Source: Mesorhizobium sp. L-8-3
GTDB lineage: Bacteria > Pseudomonadota > Alphaproteobacteria > Rhizobiales > Rhizobiaceae
Direction: 5' to 3'
Assembly (NCBI RefSeq): GCF_016756615.1
Contig: NZ_AP023262.1
Coordinates: 2,729,501 to 2,793,500 of the forward strand
Length of the DNA stretch: 64,000 bases
Part shown: in pieces, positions 44,565-53,806 of the stretch
Position numbering within the stretch: the first letter of the stretch is position 1
Layout of the letters: each line of letters opens with the position of its first letter
Made by a program: the position numbers and the translations under genes
Notes under the pieces: model-generated
What the model was told of the DNA's origin: nothing
Database searches by the model: none
The model's input: only the letters and a program-made list of their open reading frames with translations

Positions 44565-45509
44565 ATGACGACCGACTACAGCAAGCTCATCGACGCCGAG
44601 ACCCGGGCCTTCATCGAGCGCACCAATGCCTATTACCCGCCTGATACGATCGACTACACGATCACCCAGCAGCGCGAAATCTACGATCGGATGTGCCGGG
44701 AGTTCTTCGCGGGCTATCCGCAGGGCATGACCGCGCAGGATTCGGCGATAGAGACGCCGACCCATGCGATCCCGATCCGCATATACCGCCCGGCCACGCC
44801 GGACGCTTCGGCAATGGTGCTCTATTTCCATGGCGGCGGCTTCATCCTGGGCGGGCTGGAAAGCCATGACGATGTGTGCGCCGAGCTCTGCGCGCGCACC
44901 GGGTACGAGGTCGTCTCGGTCGATTACAGGCTGGTGCCGGAGCATATCCATCCGGCGGCATTCAACGACGCCATGGGCGCCTTCGAATGGGCCGCCTCGA
45001 CCTATTCGCAGCCGATCCTGCTCTGCGGCGACAGTGCCGGCGGCAATCTCGCGGCGGCGGTGGCGCATCATACGCGCGGTCACGCCCGCGCGCCCATCGG
45101 ACAGGTGCTCATCTATCCCGGCCTTGGTGGCGACGTCACCAAGGGTTCCTATGTGACCCATGCGGACGCGCCCATGCTGACCATGCGCGATCTGCTTTTC
45201 TACAAGGACATCCGTACCGGCGGCGCCGACGTCTCCAACGACGTCAGCTACATGCCGATGCGCGATCCGGATTTTTCTTCGCTGCCGGCGACGGTCATCA
45301 TAACGGCAGAATGCGATCCGTTGTCCTCCGACGGCGAGGCCTATCGCGACCGCGTGCGCGCGGCGGGCGGCAAGGCCTTCTCGCGCGAGGAGACAGGGCT
45401 GGTGCACGGCTATCTCAGGGCGCGCCATACCGTGGAACGGGCGCGCGCGAGCTTCACCCGCATCGTCGACGCGGTGAAGGCACTCGGCAAGGGCGAGTGG
45501 CCGTACTGA
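44565..45509 (+). CDS. Alpha/beta hydrolase, hormone-sensitive lipase family
   Basis: 314 residues, abutting caiD. Oxyanion motif YFHGGGFILGGLESHDD, nucleophile LLCGDSAGGNLAAAVAH, acid in ITAECDPLSSDGEAYRDRV and histidine in GLVHGYLRARHT. HSL/BD-FAE esterase of the cytosol. Last gene of the carnitine-type operon; it might release carnitine from acyl-carnitine esters, which would explain its location (inference). Confidence 0.85.
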   Translation: MTTDYSKLIDAETRAFIERTNAYYPPDTIDYTITQQREIYDRMCREFFAGYPQGMTAQDSAIETPTHAIPIRIYRPATPDASAMVLYFHGGGFILGGLESHDDVCAELCARTGYEVVSVDYRLVPEHIHPAAFNDAMGAFEWAASTYSQPILLCGDSAGGNLAAAVAHHTRGHARAPIGQVLIYPGLGGDVTKGSYVTHADAPMLTMRDLLFYKDIRTGGADVSNDVSYMPMRDPDFSSLPATVIITAECDPLSSDGEAYRDRVRAAGGKAFSREETGLVHGYLRARHTVERARASFTRIVDAVKALGKGEWPY

Positions 45510-45625
45510 CCGATTGTACGCGGTAACGCTTCGTTAGCTTTTTTGAAGGTCGAAGCCGGCTAACAACCCGCATCCTCGCCCGATCGATGCTAGTCAGGTT
45601 TTCGGCGGGCAAAGGAGCGTGATCG

Positions 45626-47023
45626 ATGGCTGCTAGCATACTGAACGCCAAAGGCGTCCCTCTTTTCTACAGCGGATCGCCACAGAGGTGGTTCTCGGCG
45701 ACCAATTCAGGGCCGTCGCTTTATGGCACGACCCTGAACGACGCACTTTACGGCGATGCCGCCGTCTCGGTAACGATGTATGGCGGCAAGGGCGACGACA
45801 CCTACTATCTCTATTCCTCGAAGAACAAGGCGGTCGAATTCGGAGACGGCGGCGTCGACACCATCTCCACCTGGATGAGCTATGAATTGCCCAGGAACTT
45901 CGAGAACCTGACCGTCACCGGCGACAAGCGTTACGCTTTCGGAAACGACCAGGACAACATCATCACCGGAGGCTCGGGCCGGCAGACGCTCGATGGCGGC
46001 TACGGAGACGACGTCCTGATCGGCGGGGCCGGCGGTGACGTCTTTGTCGTCTCGAAAGGCAAGGGCAGCGATCTGATCGTCGATTTCCAGGCGGCCGACG
46101 TGATCCGTATCGGCGGTTACGGATTCACCTCCTTCGACGCAGTCAAGGCGAAGATGGTGCAGTCGGGGGCGGATGTCAGGCTGAACCTCTCGGGTGACGA
46201 GTTCCTGGTCTTCGCCAACAAGACCATCGCCGAGCTCAGCGCCGGTCAGTTCAAGCTCGAGATCGACAGGTCTGCGCTCCGGCCGTCCTTCGCAGACGAG
46301 TTCGACAGGCTGGACCTGTGGAACGGCACCAGCGGCACATGGGATTCGAACTTCTGGTGGGGAGCGCCGAACGGCAGCACATTGTCCAGCAACAATGAGC
46401 GCCAATGGTATATCGACACCGACTATGGTCCGACCAAGTCGGTCACGCCGTTCAGCATCGACGATGGCGTGCTGACGATCACTGCCGCCCGGGCGCCCGG
46501 CGCGATTCGGCCCTACATCAACAATTACGAATACACATCCGGCCTGCTGACGACCTATGAGAGCTTCACGCAGACCTACGGCTATTTCGAGATTCGGGCC
46601 GACATGCCGGAGCGGCAGGGCGTGTGGCCGGCCTTCTGGCTGCTGCCGGCGGACGGATCGTGGCCTCCCGAGCTCGACGTGATAGAGATGCGCGGCCAGA
46701 ATCCCAACGAGCTCATCCTGACCGCGCACAGCAATGCGTCGGGCAGCCACACCACGGCGGCGACGTCGGTCCATGTGTCCGACACCGAAGGCTTCCACAG
46801 CTACGGGCTCCTGTGGACCCCGGATGAACTGATCTGGTTCTACGACGACGTCGAGGTCGCGCGTGCTCCGACGCCCGACGATATGCACGAACCGATGTAC
46901 ATGATTGCCAATCTCGCGGTGGGCGGCCTGGCCGGCACGCCGACCGACGGCCTCGCCACGCCGGCCGAGATGAAGATCGACTACATCCGCGCCTATGCGC
47001 TCGGGGGCGATTTCATCCTCTGA
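45626..47023 (+). CDS. RTX-type secreted GH16 glycanase
   Basis: 465 residues, ribosome site AAAGGAGCG. N-terminal part with calcium-binding nonapeptide repeats (MYGGKGDDTYYLYSS, LDGGYGDDVLIGGAGGDVF), no classical signal peptide. Residues about 235-460 form a GH16 beta-jelly-roll with FADEFDRLDLWNGTSGTWDS, YGYFEIRADMPERQGVWPAF and catalytic E349-L-D351-V-I-E354. Closest in design to ExoK/ExsH-like enzymes that trim rhizobial exopolysaccharide; export through a type I system is likely. RTX repeats precede the enzyme domain, whereas many homologues have them at the C-terminus. Single-gene unit. Confidence 0.88.
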   Translation: MAASILNAKGVPLFYSGSPQRWFSATNSGPSLYGTTLNDALYGDAAVSVTMYGGKGDDTYYLYSSKNKAVEFGDGGVDTISTWMSYELPRNFENLTVTGDKRYAFGNDQDNIITGGSGRQTLDGGYGDDVLIGGAGGDVFVVSKGKGSDLIVDFQAADVIRIGGYGFTSFDAVKAKMVQSGADVRLNLSGDEFLVFANKTIAELSAGQFKLEIDRSALRPSFADEFDRLDLWNGTSGTWDSNFWWGAPNGSTLSSNNERQWYIDTDYGPTKSVTPFSIDDGVLTITAARAPGAIRPYINNYEYTSGLLTTYESFTQTYGYFEIRADMPERQGVWPAFWLLPADGSWPPELDVIEMRGQNPNELILTAHSNASGSHTTAATSVHVSDTEGFHSYGLLWTPDELIWFYDDVEVARAPTPDDMHEPMYMIANLAVGGLAGTPTDGLATPAEMKIDYIRAYALGGDFIL

Positions 47024-47061
47024 CAAGTGCCGTTTGTTGGGTTGCTAACAGACGCCCGAAG

Positions 47062-47901
47062 CTATTCGAGGAAAGCTCGTGCCTTCATGGTCGAGGGCAC
47101 GGGCACTCCGAGGCGCCCGAGAATCGTCGGCGCGAGCTGGAGCTGATCGAGCAGCACGCTGCTCTCCGGACCGCTGGCGGTGCCGAAATAATAGAGCGCG
47201 AAATCCTGCTGCTCGTCTTCCCTGCCGCCGTGATGGCCGCGGTCGGTCTGGCCGTGGTCGGCAGTAACGATCACCTCGTAGCCGGCTGCCCGCCAGCGCG
47301 GCAGGAAGGCGGCGAGCATGCCGTCCATGGCGTAGCATGCATGGTCCATCTCGATGCAGTCGTGACCGTAGCGGTGGCCCATCGAATCCAGCGTGCAGGT
47401 GTGCAGGATGCCGTAGTCGATCGAAAAGCGCTTCGTCAGCATGGTCAGCGTCGCGAACAGATCGATGTCGCTGGGCGTCATCTGGTTCTTGTTGTTGTAG
47501 CCGGTCATGGTGTGGAAGCGGCCATGTGTGATCGGGCCGTCCGGCTCGTCATACTCCATGTCCTCGACGAGATCGAAGGGACAGCGATTGAAGAACTCGG
47601 ACCAGTAGGAATGGGTGACGGCGCCCGTCTTGCCGCCGGCCCGGGTGATCTCGGAAAAGAGATCGGGCTGTTCGACGCGGAATCGGACCTCGTTCGAATG
47701 GATGCCGTGGACCTGCGGCGGAACGCCGGTATGGATCGAGGCGTAGCAGCAGGCCGAGGTCGAGGGCAGCACCGAGCGCATCTGCCAGACGCGCGCCTCG
47801 CCCGACTGTACCCAGCCTTCGAGGTTGCCCATCAGGCGTCGCCAGTTGCGATAGGGCACGCCGTCCAGGATGATCAGCAGCAGTTTCGATTTCAGGGGCA
47901 T
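47062..47901 (-). CDS. Alkaline-phosphatase-superfamily phosphodiesterase
   Basis: 279 residues. Metal and nucleophile sites: LLLIILDGVPYRNW (Asp), SVLPSTSACCYASIHTGVPP (Ser/Thr nucleophile), LDSMGHRYGHD and EVIVTADHGQTDRGHHGG. It matches the nucleotide pyrophosphatase/phosphodiesterase group. It lies on the same strand as, and about 200 bp behind, the dipeptide-type ABC genes, with the heptamer repeat array between. It may hydrolyse the compound imported by that system. No signal peptide, so cytosolic. Confidence 0.83.
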   Translation of the reverse strand: MPLKSKLLLIILDGVPYRNWRRLMGNLEGWVQSGEARVWQMRSVLPSTSACCYASIHTGVPPQVHGIHSNEVRFRVEQPDLFSEITRAGGKTGAVTHSYWSEFFNRCPFDLVEDMEYDEPDGPITHGRFHTMTGYNNKNQMTPSDIDLFATLTMLTKRFSIDYGILHTCTLDSMGHRYGHDCIEMDHACYAMDGMLAAFLPRWRAAGYEVIVTADHGQTDRGHHGGREDEQQDFALYYFGTASGPESSVLLDQLQLAPTILGRLGVPVPSTMKARAFLE

Positions 47902-47946
47902 CTCTCAGCGGTTCCGTTTGTTGAAAATCCCTCACCTCGCTTTTGA

Positions 47947-48070
47947 GCGAATAGCGAGTAGCGAGTAGCGAATAGCGAATAGCGAGTAGGGGAAGGAAAG
48001 AGGGCGCGGCAGTCCCGCGAGCCGTCGCTGTCACCCCTTTCCTATTCGCTACTCGCTATTCGCTACTCGC
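47947..48070. repeat. Inverted heptamer repeat array (GCGAATA/GCGAGTA), copy 2
   Basis: Six direct 7-mers at 47947-47988 (GCGAATA or GCGAGTA) and four in reverse orientation at 48043-48070 (TATTCGC or TACTCGC), separated by about 54 bp. Same design as 20628-20719. It lies between the ABC ATPase stop and the phosphodiesterase start, so it could form a long stem in the transcript and separate their expression. Confidence 0.85.
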
Positions 48071-48109
48071 TCGAAAAGAGGGGGAACGAGGGATATCACC
48101 TGTTGACCT

Positions 48110-49774
48110 TCAGTTCCCCGCACTTTCCATGCGGCGGCCCTTGATCGCGCCTTCCAGCCAGCCGATCTCCATTTCTGGCACGGAGGACAGCAGCAGGTCG
48201 GTATAGGCGTCGAAGGGCGGCGTCAGCACCTGAGATTTCGGTCCGTAGCGCACCACCTCGCCGCGATACATGACGGCGATCGAATCGGCGATCGCCTTCA
48301 CCGTCGCCAGATCATGCGTGATGAACATGTAGGCGACGTCCTCCTCCTTCTGCAGTTCGAGCAGAAGCTTCAGGATGCCGTTGGCCACCAGCGGGTCGAG
48401 CGCGCTCGTCACCTCGTCGCAGATGATCAGCTTCGGCTTGGCGGCGAGCGCTCGGGCGATGCAGACACGCTGCTTCTGGCCGCCTGAAAGCTCGGCCGGA
48501 TAGCGGTCGACGAAGCCTTTGCCCATCTCGATCTTGTCGAGCAGCTCGGCGACCCGGCCATCGCGTTCCTTGCCCTTCAGGCCGAAGTAGAACTCCAGCG
48601 GCCGGCCGATGATGGTGCCGACGGTTTGACGCGGGTTCATGGCGACATCGGCCATCTGGTAGATCATCTGCAACTCGCGCAGATCGTCCTTGCTGCGGTC
48701 CGCCAGACGGTTGGCCAGCCTGCGCCCGGCAAAGGATATGGAACCTTCCAGCGGCGGCAGCAGCCCGGTGATGGCCCGCGCCAGCGTCGATTTGCCGGAG
48801 CCGGATTCGCCGACCACGGCCAGCGTCTGGCCCGGCGGAATGTCGACGGATACGTTCTTCAGCACCTTGACCAGGCCGCCGCCATAGGCGGCCGTCAGAT
48901 TGCCGACCGAAAGAAGCGGCGTCTTGCCCGGCTTGTGCTCCTCGTGCTCGATGCGGTTCACCGAGACGAGCGCGCCGGTATATTGCTGGCGCGGCTCCTT
49001 GATGATCTGGCGTGTCTCACCCCATTCGACCAGCTTGCCGTGGCGAAGCACCATGATCTCGTCGGCGACCTGGGCCACGACCGCGAGGTCGTGGGTGATG
49101 TAGAGCGCGGCTACACCGGTGTCGCGGATCGCCTCCTTGATCGCGGCGAGCACGTCGATCTGGGTCGTCACGTCGAGCGCTGTGGTAGGCTCGTCGAAGA
49201 CGATGAGATCGGGCTCGGGGCACAGCGCCATCGCCGTCATGACGCGCTGCAGCTGGCCGCCGGAAACCTGGTGCGGAAAGCGCTTGCCGATATTCTCGGG
49301 GTCCGGAAGGCTGAGTTTCCTGAACAGCGCGACGGCGCGCCCCTCCGCCTCGGCGCGGCTGGCGAGGCCGTGCTCGAGGCACGATTCCACGACCTGGTCC
49401 ATCAGGCGGTGCGCGGGATTGAATGCCGCGGCCGCCGACTGCGCGACATAGCAGACCTCGCAGCCGCGAAGCTGCCGCAGACCTTGCTTGCCGCCCTGCA
49501 ATATGTCGCGGCCGTTGAGGATGACCTCGCCGCCCGTGATCCTGACGCCGCCACGGCCATAGCCCATGGAGGCGAGACCGATGGTGGACTTGCCTGCGCC
49601 GGACTCGCCGATCAGGCCAAGCACGCGCCCACGATTGAGCGTGAGGGACACGCCGTCGACGATGATGATGGTGCGCGGATCCTCGCCGGGCGGGTAGACG
49701 GTCGCCTCTATTCTGAGATTGCGGATGTCGAGAAGGCGTTCGCTGTCCTTCTTGACGACGCTTTTCCTAGCCAT
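48110..49774 (-). CDS. Dipeptide/oligopeptide-type ABC ATPase, fused DppD-DppF
   Basis: 554 residues with two full NBDs. First: Walker A GLIGESGAGKSTIG, signature VSGGQLQRVMTAMAL, Walker B LIVFDEPTTALD. Second: VVGESGSGKSTLARA, LSGGQKQRVCIARAL and LIICDEVTSALDP. Equivalent to DppD and DppF fused in one chain. Powers the permeases encoded upstream. Overlaps the permease gene by eight bases. Confidence 0.92.
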   Translation of the reverse strand: MARKSVVKKDSERLLDIRNLRIEATVYPPGEDPRTIIIVDGVSLTLNRGRVLGLIGESGAGKSTIGLASMGYGRGGVRITGGEVILNGRDILQGGKQGLRQLRGCEVCYVAQSAAAAFNPAHRLMDQVVESCLEHGLASRAEAEGRAVALFRKLSLPDPENIGKRFPHQVSGGQLQRVMTAMALCPEPDLIVFDEPTTALDVTTQIDVLAAIKEAIRDTGVAALYITHDLAVVAQVADEIMVLRHGKLVEWGETRQIIKEPRQQYTGALVSVNRIEHEEHKPGKTPLLSVGNLTAAYGGGLVKVLKNVSVDIPPGQTLAVVGESGSGKSTLARAITGLLPPLEGSISFAGRRLANRLADRSKDDLRELQMIYQMADVAMNPRQTVGTIIGRPLEFYFGLKGKERDGRVAELLDKIEMGKGFVDRYPAELSGGQKQRVCIARALAAKPKLIICDEVTSALDPLVANGILKLLLELQKEEDVAYMFITHDLATVKAIADSIAVMYRGEVVRYGPKSQVLTPPFDAYTDLLLSSVPEMEIGWLEGAIKGRRMESAGN

Positions 49775-50597
49775 TGCCCCGCCCTCCCTTCAGGTCGGTC
49801 GTGCGGTTGAGGACCCAGTCGGCGACGAGGTTCACCGAGATGGCGAGAAGCGCGATCGCCGCTGCCGGGATCAGCGCCGCCGGCACGCCGAACACGATGC
49901 CGTCCTTGTTCTCCTTGACCATGCCGCCCCAGTCGGCCTCCGGCGGCTGGACGCCCAGCCCGAGGAAGGACAGCGCGGAGAGGAACAACACGGCATAGAT
50001 GAACCGCAGGCCGAGTTCGGAGACCAGCGGCGACAGTGCGTTGGGCAGGATCTCGCGGAAGATGATCCAGCTCCAGCCCTCGCCGCGCAGCTTGGCCGCC
50101 TCGACGAAATCCATGACGTTGATGTCGACCGCGACCGCCCGCGACAGGCGATAGACGCGGGTGGAATCGAGCAGCCCCATCACCAGGATCAGTGTCGTCA
50201 GCGTGGACGGCAGAACCGACAGGATGACGAGTCCGAAGATCAGGGTCGGGATCGCCATCAACAGGTCGACCAGGCGCGACATTCCCGTGTCGACCCAGCC
50301 GCCGATCACCGCGGCAGAGAAGCCGAGGATCGAGCCGAGGCCGAAGGAGAGGGCGGTCGCCGCCGCCGCGATAAAGATCGTGGTCCGCGCCCCGTAGATG
50401 ATGCGCGACAGGAGATCGCGGCCGAGATTGTCGGTGCCGAGCCAATGGTCGGCCGAAGACGGCTGCCAGACGTCGCCGACGATCTCGCTCATCGGATAGG
50501 GCGACAGCAGCGGGGCGAAGATCGCCATGACGAGGAATGCCGTCGTCAGGACGAGGCCGAGCCAGGCGCCCGGCGGAATGCGTTTCAGGTCGAGCAT
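49767..50597 (-). CDS. Dipeptide-type ABC permease (DppC family)
   Basis: 276 residues. Opening LKRIPPGAWLGLVLTTAFLV, then LLSPYPMSEIVGDVWQPSSA, DHWLGTDNLGRDLLSRIIYG (OppC signature) and the EAA loop EAAKLRGEGWSWIIFREILP. About six membrane helices. Follows the DppB-type gene by ten bases. Confidence 0.92.
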   Translation of the reverse strand: MLDLKRIPPGAWLGLVLTTAFLVMAIFAPLLSPYPMSEIVGDVWQPSSADHWLGTDNLGRDLLSRIIYGARTTIFIAAAATALSFGLGSILGFSAAVIGGWVDTGMSRLVDLLMAIPTLIFGLVILSVLPSTLTTLILVMGLLDSTRVYRLSRAVAVDINVMDFVEAAKLRGEGWSWIIFREILPNALSPLVSELGLRFIYAVLFLSALSFLGLGVQPPEADWGGMVKENKDGIVFGVPAALIPAAAIALLAISVNLVADWVLNRTTDLKGGRGNG

Positions 50598-50607
50598 CGC
50601 CGCCCCC

Positions 50608-51567
50608 TCATTTCGGATGCCTGAGCCGCGGATTGGCGATGATCGCGGCGATGTCGGCGACGATGTTGAGCCCGATATAGACCGCAGCGAAGATCAGGCC
50701 GCAGGCCTGCACTACCGGGACGTCGCGCTTGGCGACGTGGTCGACGAGATATTGCCCCATGCCGGGATAGACGAAGATGACCTCGACCACCACGACGCCG
50801 ACCACCAGGAAGGCGAGGTTGAGCATCACCACATTGATGATCGGCGCGATCGCATTCGGGAAAGCGTGCCGGCGGATGATGTCGAGCGGCGACAGGCCCT
50901 TGAGCTCCGCCGTCTCGATATAGGCGGACTGCATGACGTTGAGGATCGCCGCGCGCGTCATGCGCATCATATGGGCGAAGACCACGAAGGTCAGCGCCAA
51001 TGCGGGGAGCGCGATGGCTCTCATCCGGTCGAGGAAGGGCATTCCGTCATAGACCGTCGAGACGCTGGGCAGCCATTGCAGCTTCACCGCGACGAAATAG
51101 ACGAGCAGGTAGCCGATGAAGAACTCCGGCAGCGAGGTCGAGGCGAGCGCGATGCCTGATATCGTCTTGTCGACCGGCCCGTTGCGGTAGCGCACGGCGA
51201 TCAGCCCCGCCGCGATTGCCAGCGGGATCGACAGGATCGCGGCCCAGAAGGCCAGGAACAGCGTATTCGACAGCCGGCCGCCGAGCGATCCGGCGATATC
51301 CTGCCGGCTGGTGAGCGCGGTGCCGAGGTCGCCTGTCAGCACGCCGCCGAGCCAGCGGAAATATCTGACATAGGCGGGATCGTTGAGGCCGAGTTCCTCG
51401 CGCAGATTGGCCAGCGCCTGCGGCGTGGCCGACTGGCCAAGGATGGATTGCGCGACGTCGCCGGGCAGGATCTGCGTGCCGGCGAAAATCAGGACCGAAA
51501 CGGCCAGGAGCAAGAGGATGCCCAGCGCTATGCGCTGGGCAACCAGTTTCACGATGGGAGAGCGCAT
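50608..51567 (-). CDS. Dipeptide-type ABC permease (DppB family)
   Basis: 319 residues from ATG 51567 (MRSPIVKLVAQRIALGILLL); a longer frame to 51600 lies in the gap after the binding protein. DppB features: FAGTQILPGDVAQSILGQSA, LGLNDPAYVRYFRWLGGVLT and TAELKGLSPLDIIRRHAFPN (EAA loop). Six membrane helices expected. Confidence 0.92.
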   Translation of the reverse strand: MRSPIVKLVAQRIALGILLLLAVSVLIFAGTQILPGDVAQSILGQSATPQALANLREELGLNDPAYVRYFRWLGGVLTGDLGTALTSRQDIAGSLGGRLSNTLFLAFWAAILSIPLAIAAGLIAVRYRNGPVDKTISGIALASTSLPEFFIGYLLVYFVAVKLQWLPSVSTVYDGMPFLDRMRAIALPALALTFVVFAHMMRMTRAAILNVMQSAYIETAELKGLSPLDIIRRHAFPNAIAPIINVVMLNLAFLVVGVVVVEVIFVYPGMGQYLVDHVAKRDVPVVQACGLIFAAVYIGLNIVADIAAIIANPRLRHPK

Positions 51568-51581
51568 CGGGCAGCCTGGAC

Positions 51582-53171
51582 TCAGGCCGCGACCCAGCAC
51601 TCGGCGAGCGCGTAACCGTCCATCAGTTCGGCGGCGGGGTGCTTCTCGTAGCCGGCCACCTTGTCGTTCGACGCGTCGATGAACTCGTTGAAGAAGGGGA
51701 CGATCAGCCCGCCTTCGTCGCGCATGACGATGGCGATGTCGCGATACATGGCCTTGCGCTTGGCCTCGTCGAGTTCCGCGCGCGCGGCCAGCACCATCTT
51801 GTCGAATTCAGGCCGTTTCCAGCGCGTGTCGTTCCAGTCGGCGCCGGAGAGATAGGCGGTGGAGTACATCTGGTTCTGCGTCGAGCGGCCGCCCCAATAG
51901 GAGAGCGAGAAGGGCTGCTTGTTCCAGACCTCCGACCAGTAGCCGTCGCCCGGCTCGCGCTTGACCTCGATGGTGATGCCGGCCTTGGCGCAGCTCTGCT
52001 GGTAGAGCTGGGCGGCATCGACCGCGCCGGGGAAGGCGACGTCGGATGTCCTGAGGAGGATCGGGCCGCTGTGGCCGGACTTCTTGTAGTGGAACGCGGC
52101 CTTCTCCGGATCGAACTTGCGCTGCTCGATGTCGTCCGAGAAAAGCGGGTAGGCCTTGTTGATCGGGAAGTCATTGCCGACCGAACCGTAGCCACGCAGG
52201 ATCTTCTCAAGCATCTCCTCGCGATCCATCGCGAGCTTCAGCGCCATGCGCACGTCGTTGTTGTCGAACGGAGGCGTGTCGCAGAACATGTTGAACGGAT
52301 AGAACCCACGCCCGGCGACGTTCTGGATCGTGACGCCGGGAATGTTCTTGATCAGGTCGACGATCTTCGGCTCGACGCGGTTGATCAGATGCACCTGGCC
52401 GCTCTGGAGCGCGGCCGTGCGCGCCGTGGCGTCGTTGATGACGATGATCTCGACCTGGTCGGCATGCCCCATCTTGTCGCCGCCCCAGAAATTCTCGAAG
52501 CGCTCGCCGCCCTGGCGGACACCCGGCTCATTGACGGTGACCTTGTAGGGGCCTGCGCTGACGCCCTCGCTCGGATTGTCCTTGCCGCCATTGGGCTGGA
52601 TGATGAGGTGATAATCGGCCATCAGATAAGGGAAGTCGGCATCCGGCTCGGACAGGGTGACGATCACCTCCTTGCCGTCGGCCTTGATGGCGGAGAGGCC
52701 CTTCATGACGCCGAGGGCGCCGGACTTCGAGTTCGCGTCCGAATGGCGCTCGAGCGTCGCAGCGACATCCTGCGCCGTCACAGTCTTGCCGTTGTGGAAC
52801 TCGATCCCGTCGCGGATCTTCATCGTCCAGGTCTTGCCGTCGTCCGAAGCGCCGATCTCCTCGGCGATGCGGTTCTCCAGGGAGCCGTCACGGTTCAACC
52901 GCACGAGATACTCGCCCCAGCATTTGCCGAAATTGAAAGGCACCTGGCTCAGGAAACTCGCCGGATCGAGGCTGTTGGTTGCCTCGCCGCCGACCAGGCC
53001 GGCCTTCAAGGTACCACCCTTGACCGGGCCCGCCGCCCTGGCTGCACTGCCAAGAAGCGTGTTGGCGAAAGATGCGGCGACGCCGAGCGCTGCGGCGCGG
53101 CCGAGAAAATCACGCCGGCTCATCTTGCCGGCGGCAACGCGTCTGCTCAGGAATTCCAGCTCATTGGACAT
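51582..53171 (-). CDS. Extracellular solute-binding protein family 5 (Tat-exported)
   Basis: 529 residues from ATG 53171, preceded by GAGGAG. Twin-arginine signal SRRDFLGRAAALGVAASF within residues 17-45. SBP_bac_5 features: TLKAGLVGGEATNSLDPASF, IRDGIEFHNGKTVTAQDVAA, and DTPPFDNNDVRMALKLAMDR, EEML. It is the periplasmic receptor of the dipeptide-type importer. Substrate not predictable; members bind peptides, but also opines, nickel or glutathione. The gene order binding protein, B, C, ATPase is standard. Confidence 0.9.
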   Translation of the reverse strand: MSNELEFLSRRVAAGKMSRRDFLGRAAALGVAASFANTLLGSAARAAGPVKGGTLKAGLVGGEATNSLDPASFLSQVPFNFGKCWGEYLVRLNRDGSLENRIAEEIGASDDGKTWTMKIRDGIEFHNGKTVTAQDVAATLERHSDANSKSGALGVMKGLSAIKADGKEVIVTLSEPDADFPYLMADYHLIIQPNGGKDNPSEGVSAGPYKVTVNEPGVRQGGERFENFWGGDKMGHADQVEIIVINDATARTAALQSGQVHLINRVEPKIVDLIKNIPGVTIQNVAGRGFYPFNMFCDTPPFDNNDVRMALKLAMDREEMLEKILRGYGSVGNDFPINKAYPLFSDDIEQRKFDPEKAAFHYKKSGHSGPILLRTSDVAFPGAVDAAQLYQQSCAKAGITIEVKREPGDGYWSEVWNKQPFSLSYWGGRSTQNQMYSTAYLSGADWNDTRWKRPEFDKMVLAARAELDEAKRKAMYRDIAIVMRDEGGLIVPFFNEFIDASNDKVAGYEKHPAAELMDGYALAECWVAA

Positions 53172-53565
53172 CGAGTGCTCCTCACTCCGTTGGTACTGAC
53201 CAAGGGTATTTTTTATGATTTTTGTGTAGGGAATATTGGCCGCAACGGAAACCATGCCGCAAGGCCGAATGCGACATTCGGTGGCGTAATTGGCAATGCA
53301 TGCTGGACCAAGCCGCGCCTGGTCAAGGATGGGCGCGACGGATCACTTCCTCGAAATCGCAGTTGAAGGCCGGGCTTTCGCCTGGATGGGCCTCGATGCG
53401 ACCGGTCAAAAGAACACTGTCCGCGTCGCACCGGCACAAAGCTGAAGGTTTGCGAGCGCTCGGACTGTTCTTTTCGCGACGGCGCCTGTGTCCGATGCGT
53501 CGGGCCACGCGTCGCCGCGGATCGTTGCGTAGCGGTGGCCGGCGAAACAAGGATGGCCAGGGGCG

Positions 53566-53740
53566 TTACGATCCGGCAGCCGGCAACCATCCGACATGAC
53601 GATACACCCAGTCGCGGAACTCGACGACCTCGCGCGGGAGCGGCCGGTTCCCCGAATTCTTGTCCCCATTCGTCGCGATACCCTGTCAGAAACGCCACGA
53701 GCGCCGCGAAGGTGTCCCAATTTCTCCTCGTTAGCTTGAT
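53566..53740 (-). pseudogene. Possible frameshifted gene remnant in a 635-bp gap
   Basis: The 53172-53806 gap holds no intact gene. Read leftward, one frame gives WDTFAALVAFLTGYRDEWGQ and another, continuing it after a shift near 53670, gives NRPLPREVVEFRDWVYRHVG and WLPAAGS then a stop at 53566. Together they look like one protein broken by a frameshift. I do not recognise the family. The rest of the gap (53172-53565) shows nothing convincing apart from the promoter region of the binding-protein gene. Confidence 0.25.
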
Positions 53741-53806
53741 GAAATACCCATTGCCTGTATCTAATTTGGTATTATTTTAGGTGCCATATTTAGAACGGAG
53801 ATTGGT

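Noticed and set aside
48110..53171. Part of the purine pathway
   Set aside because: The binding protein is family 5 (peptide/opine type), unlike the BMP importer, and nothing in the operon points to purines.
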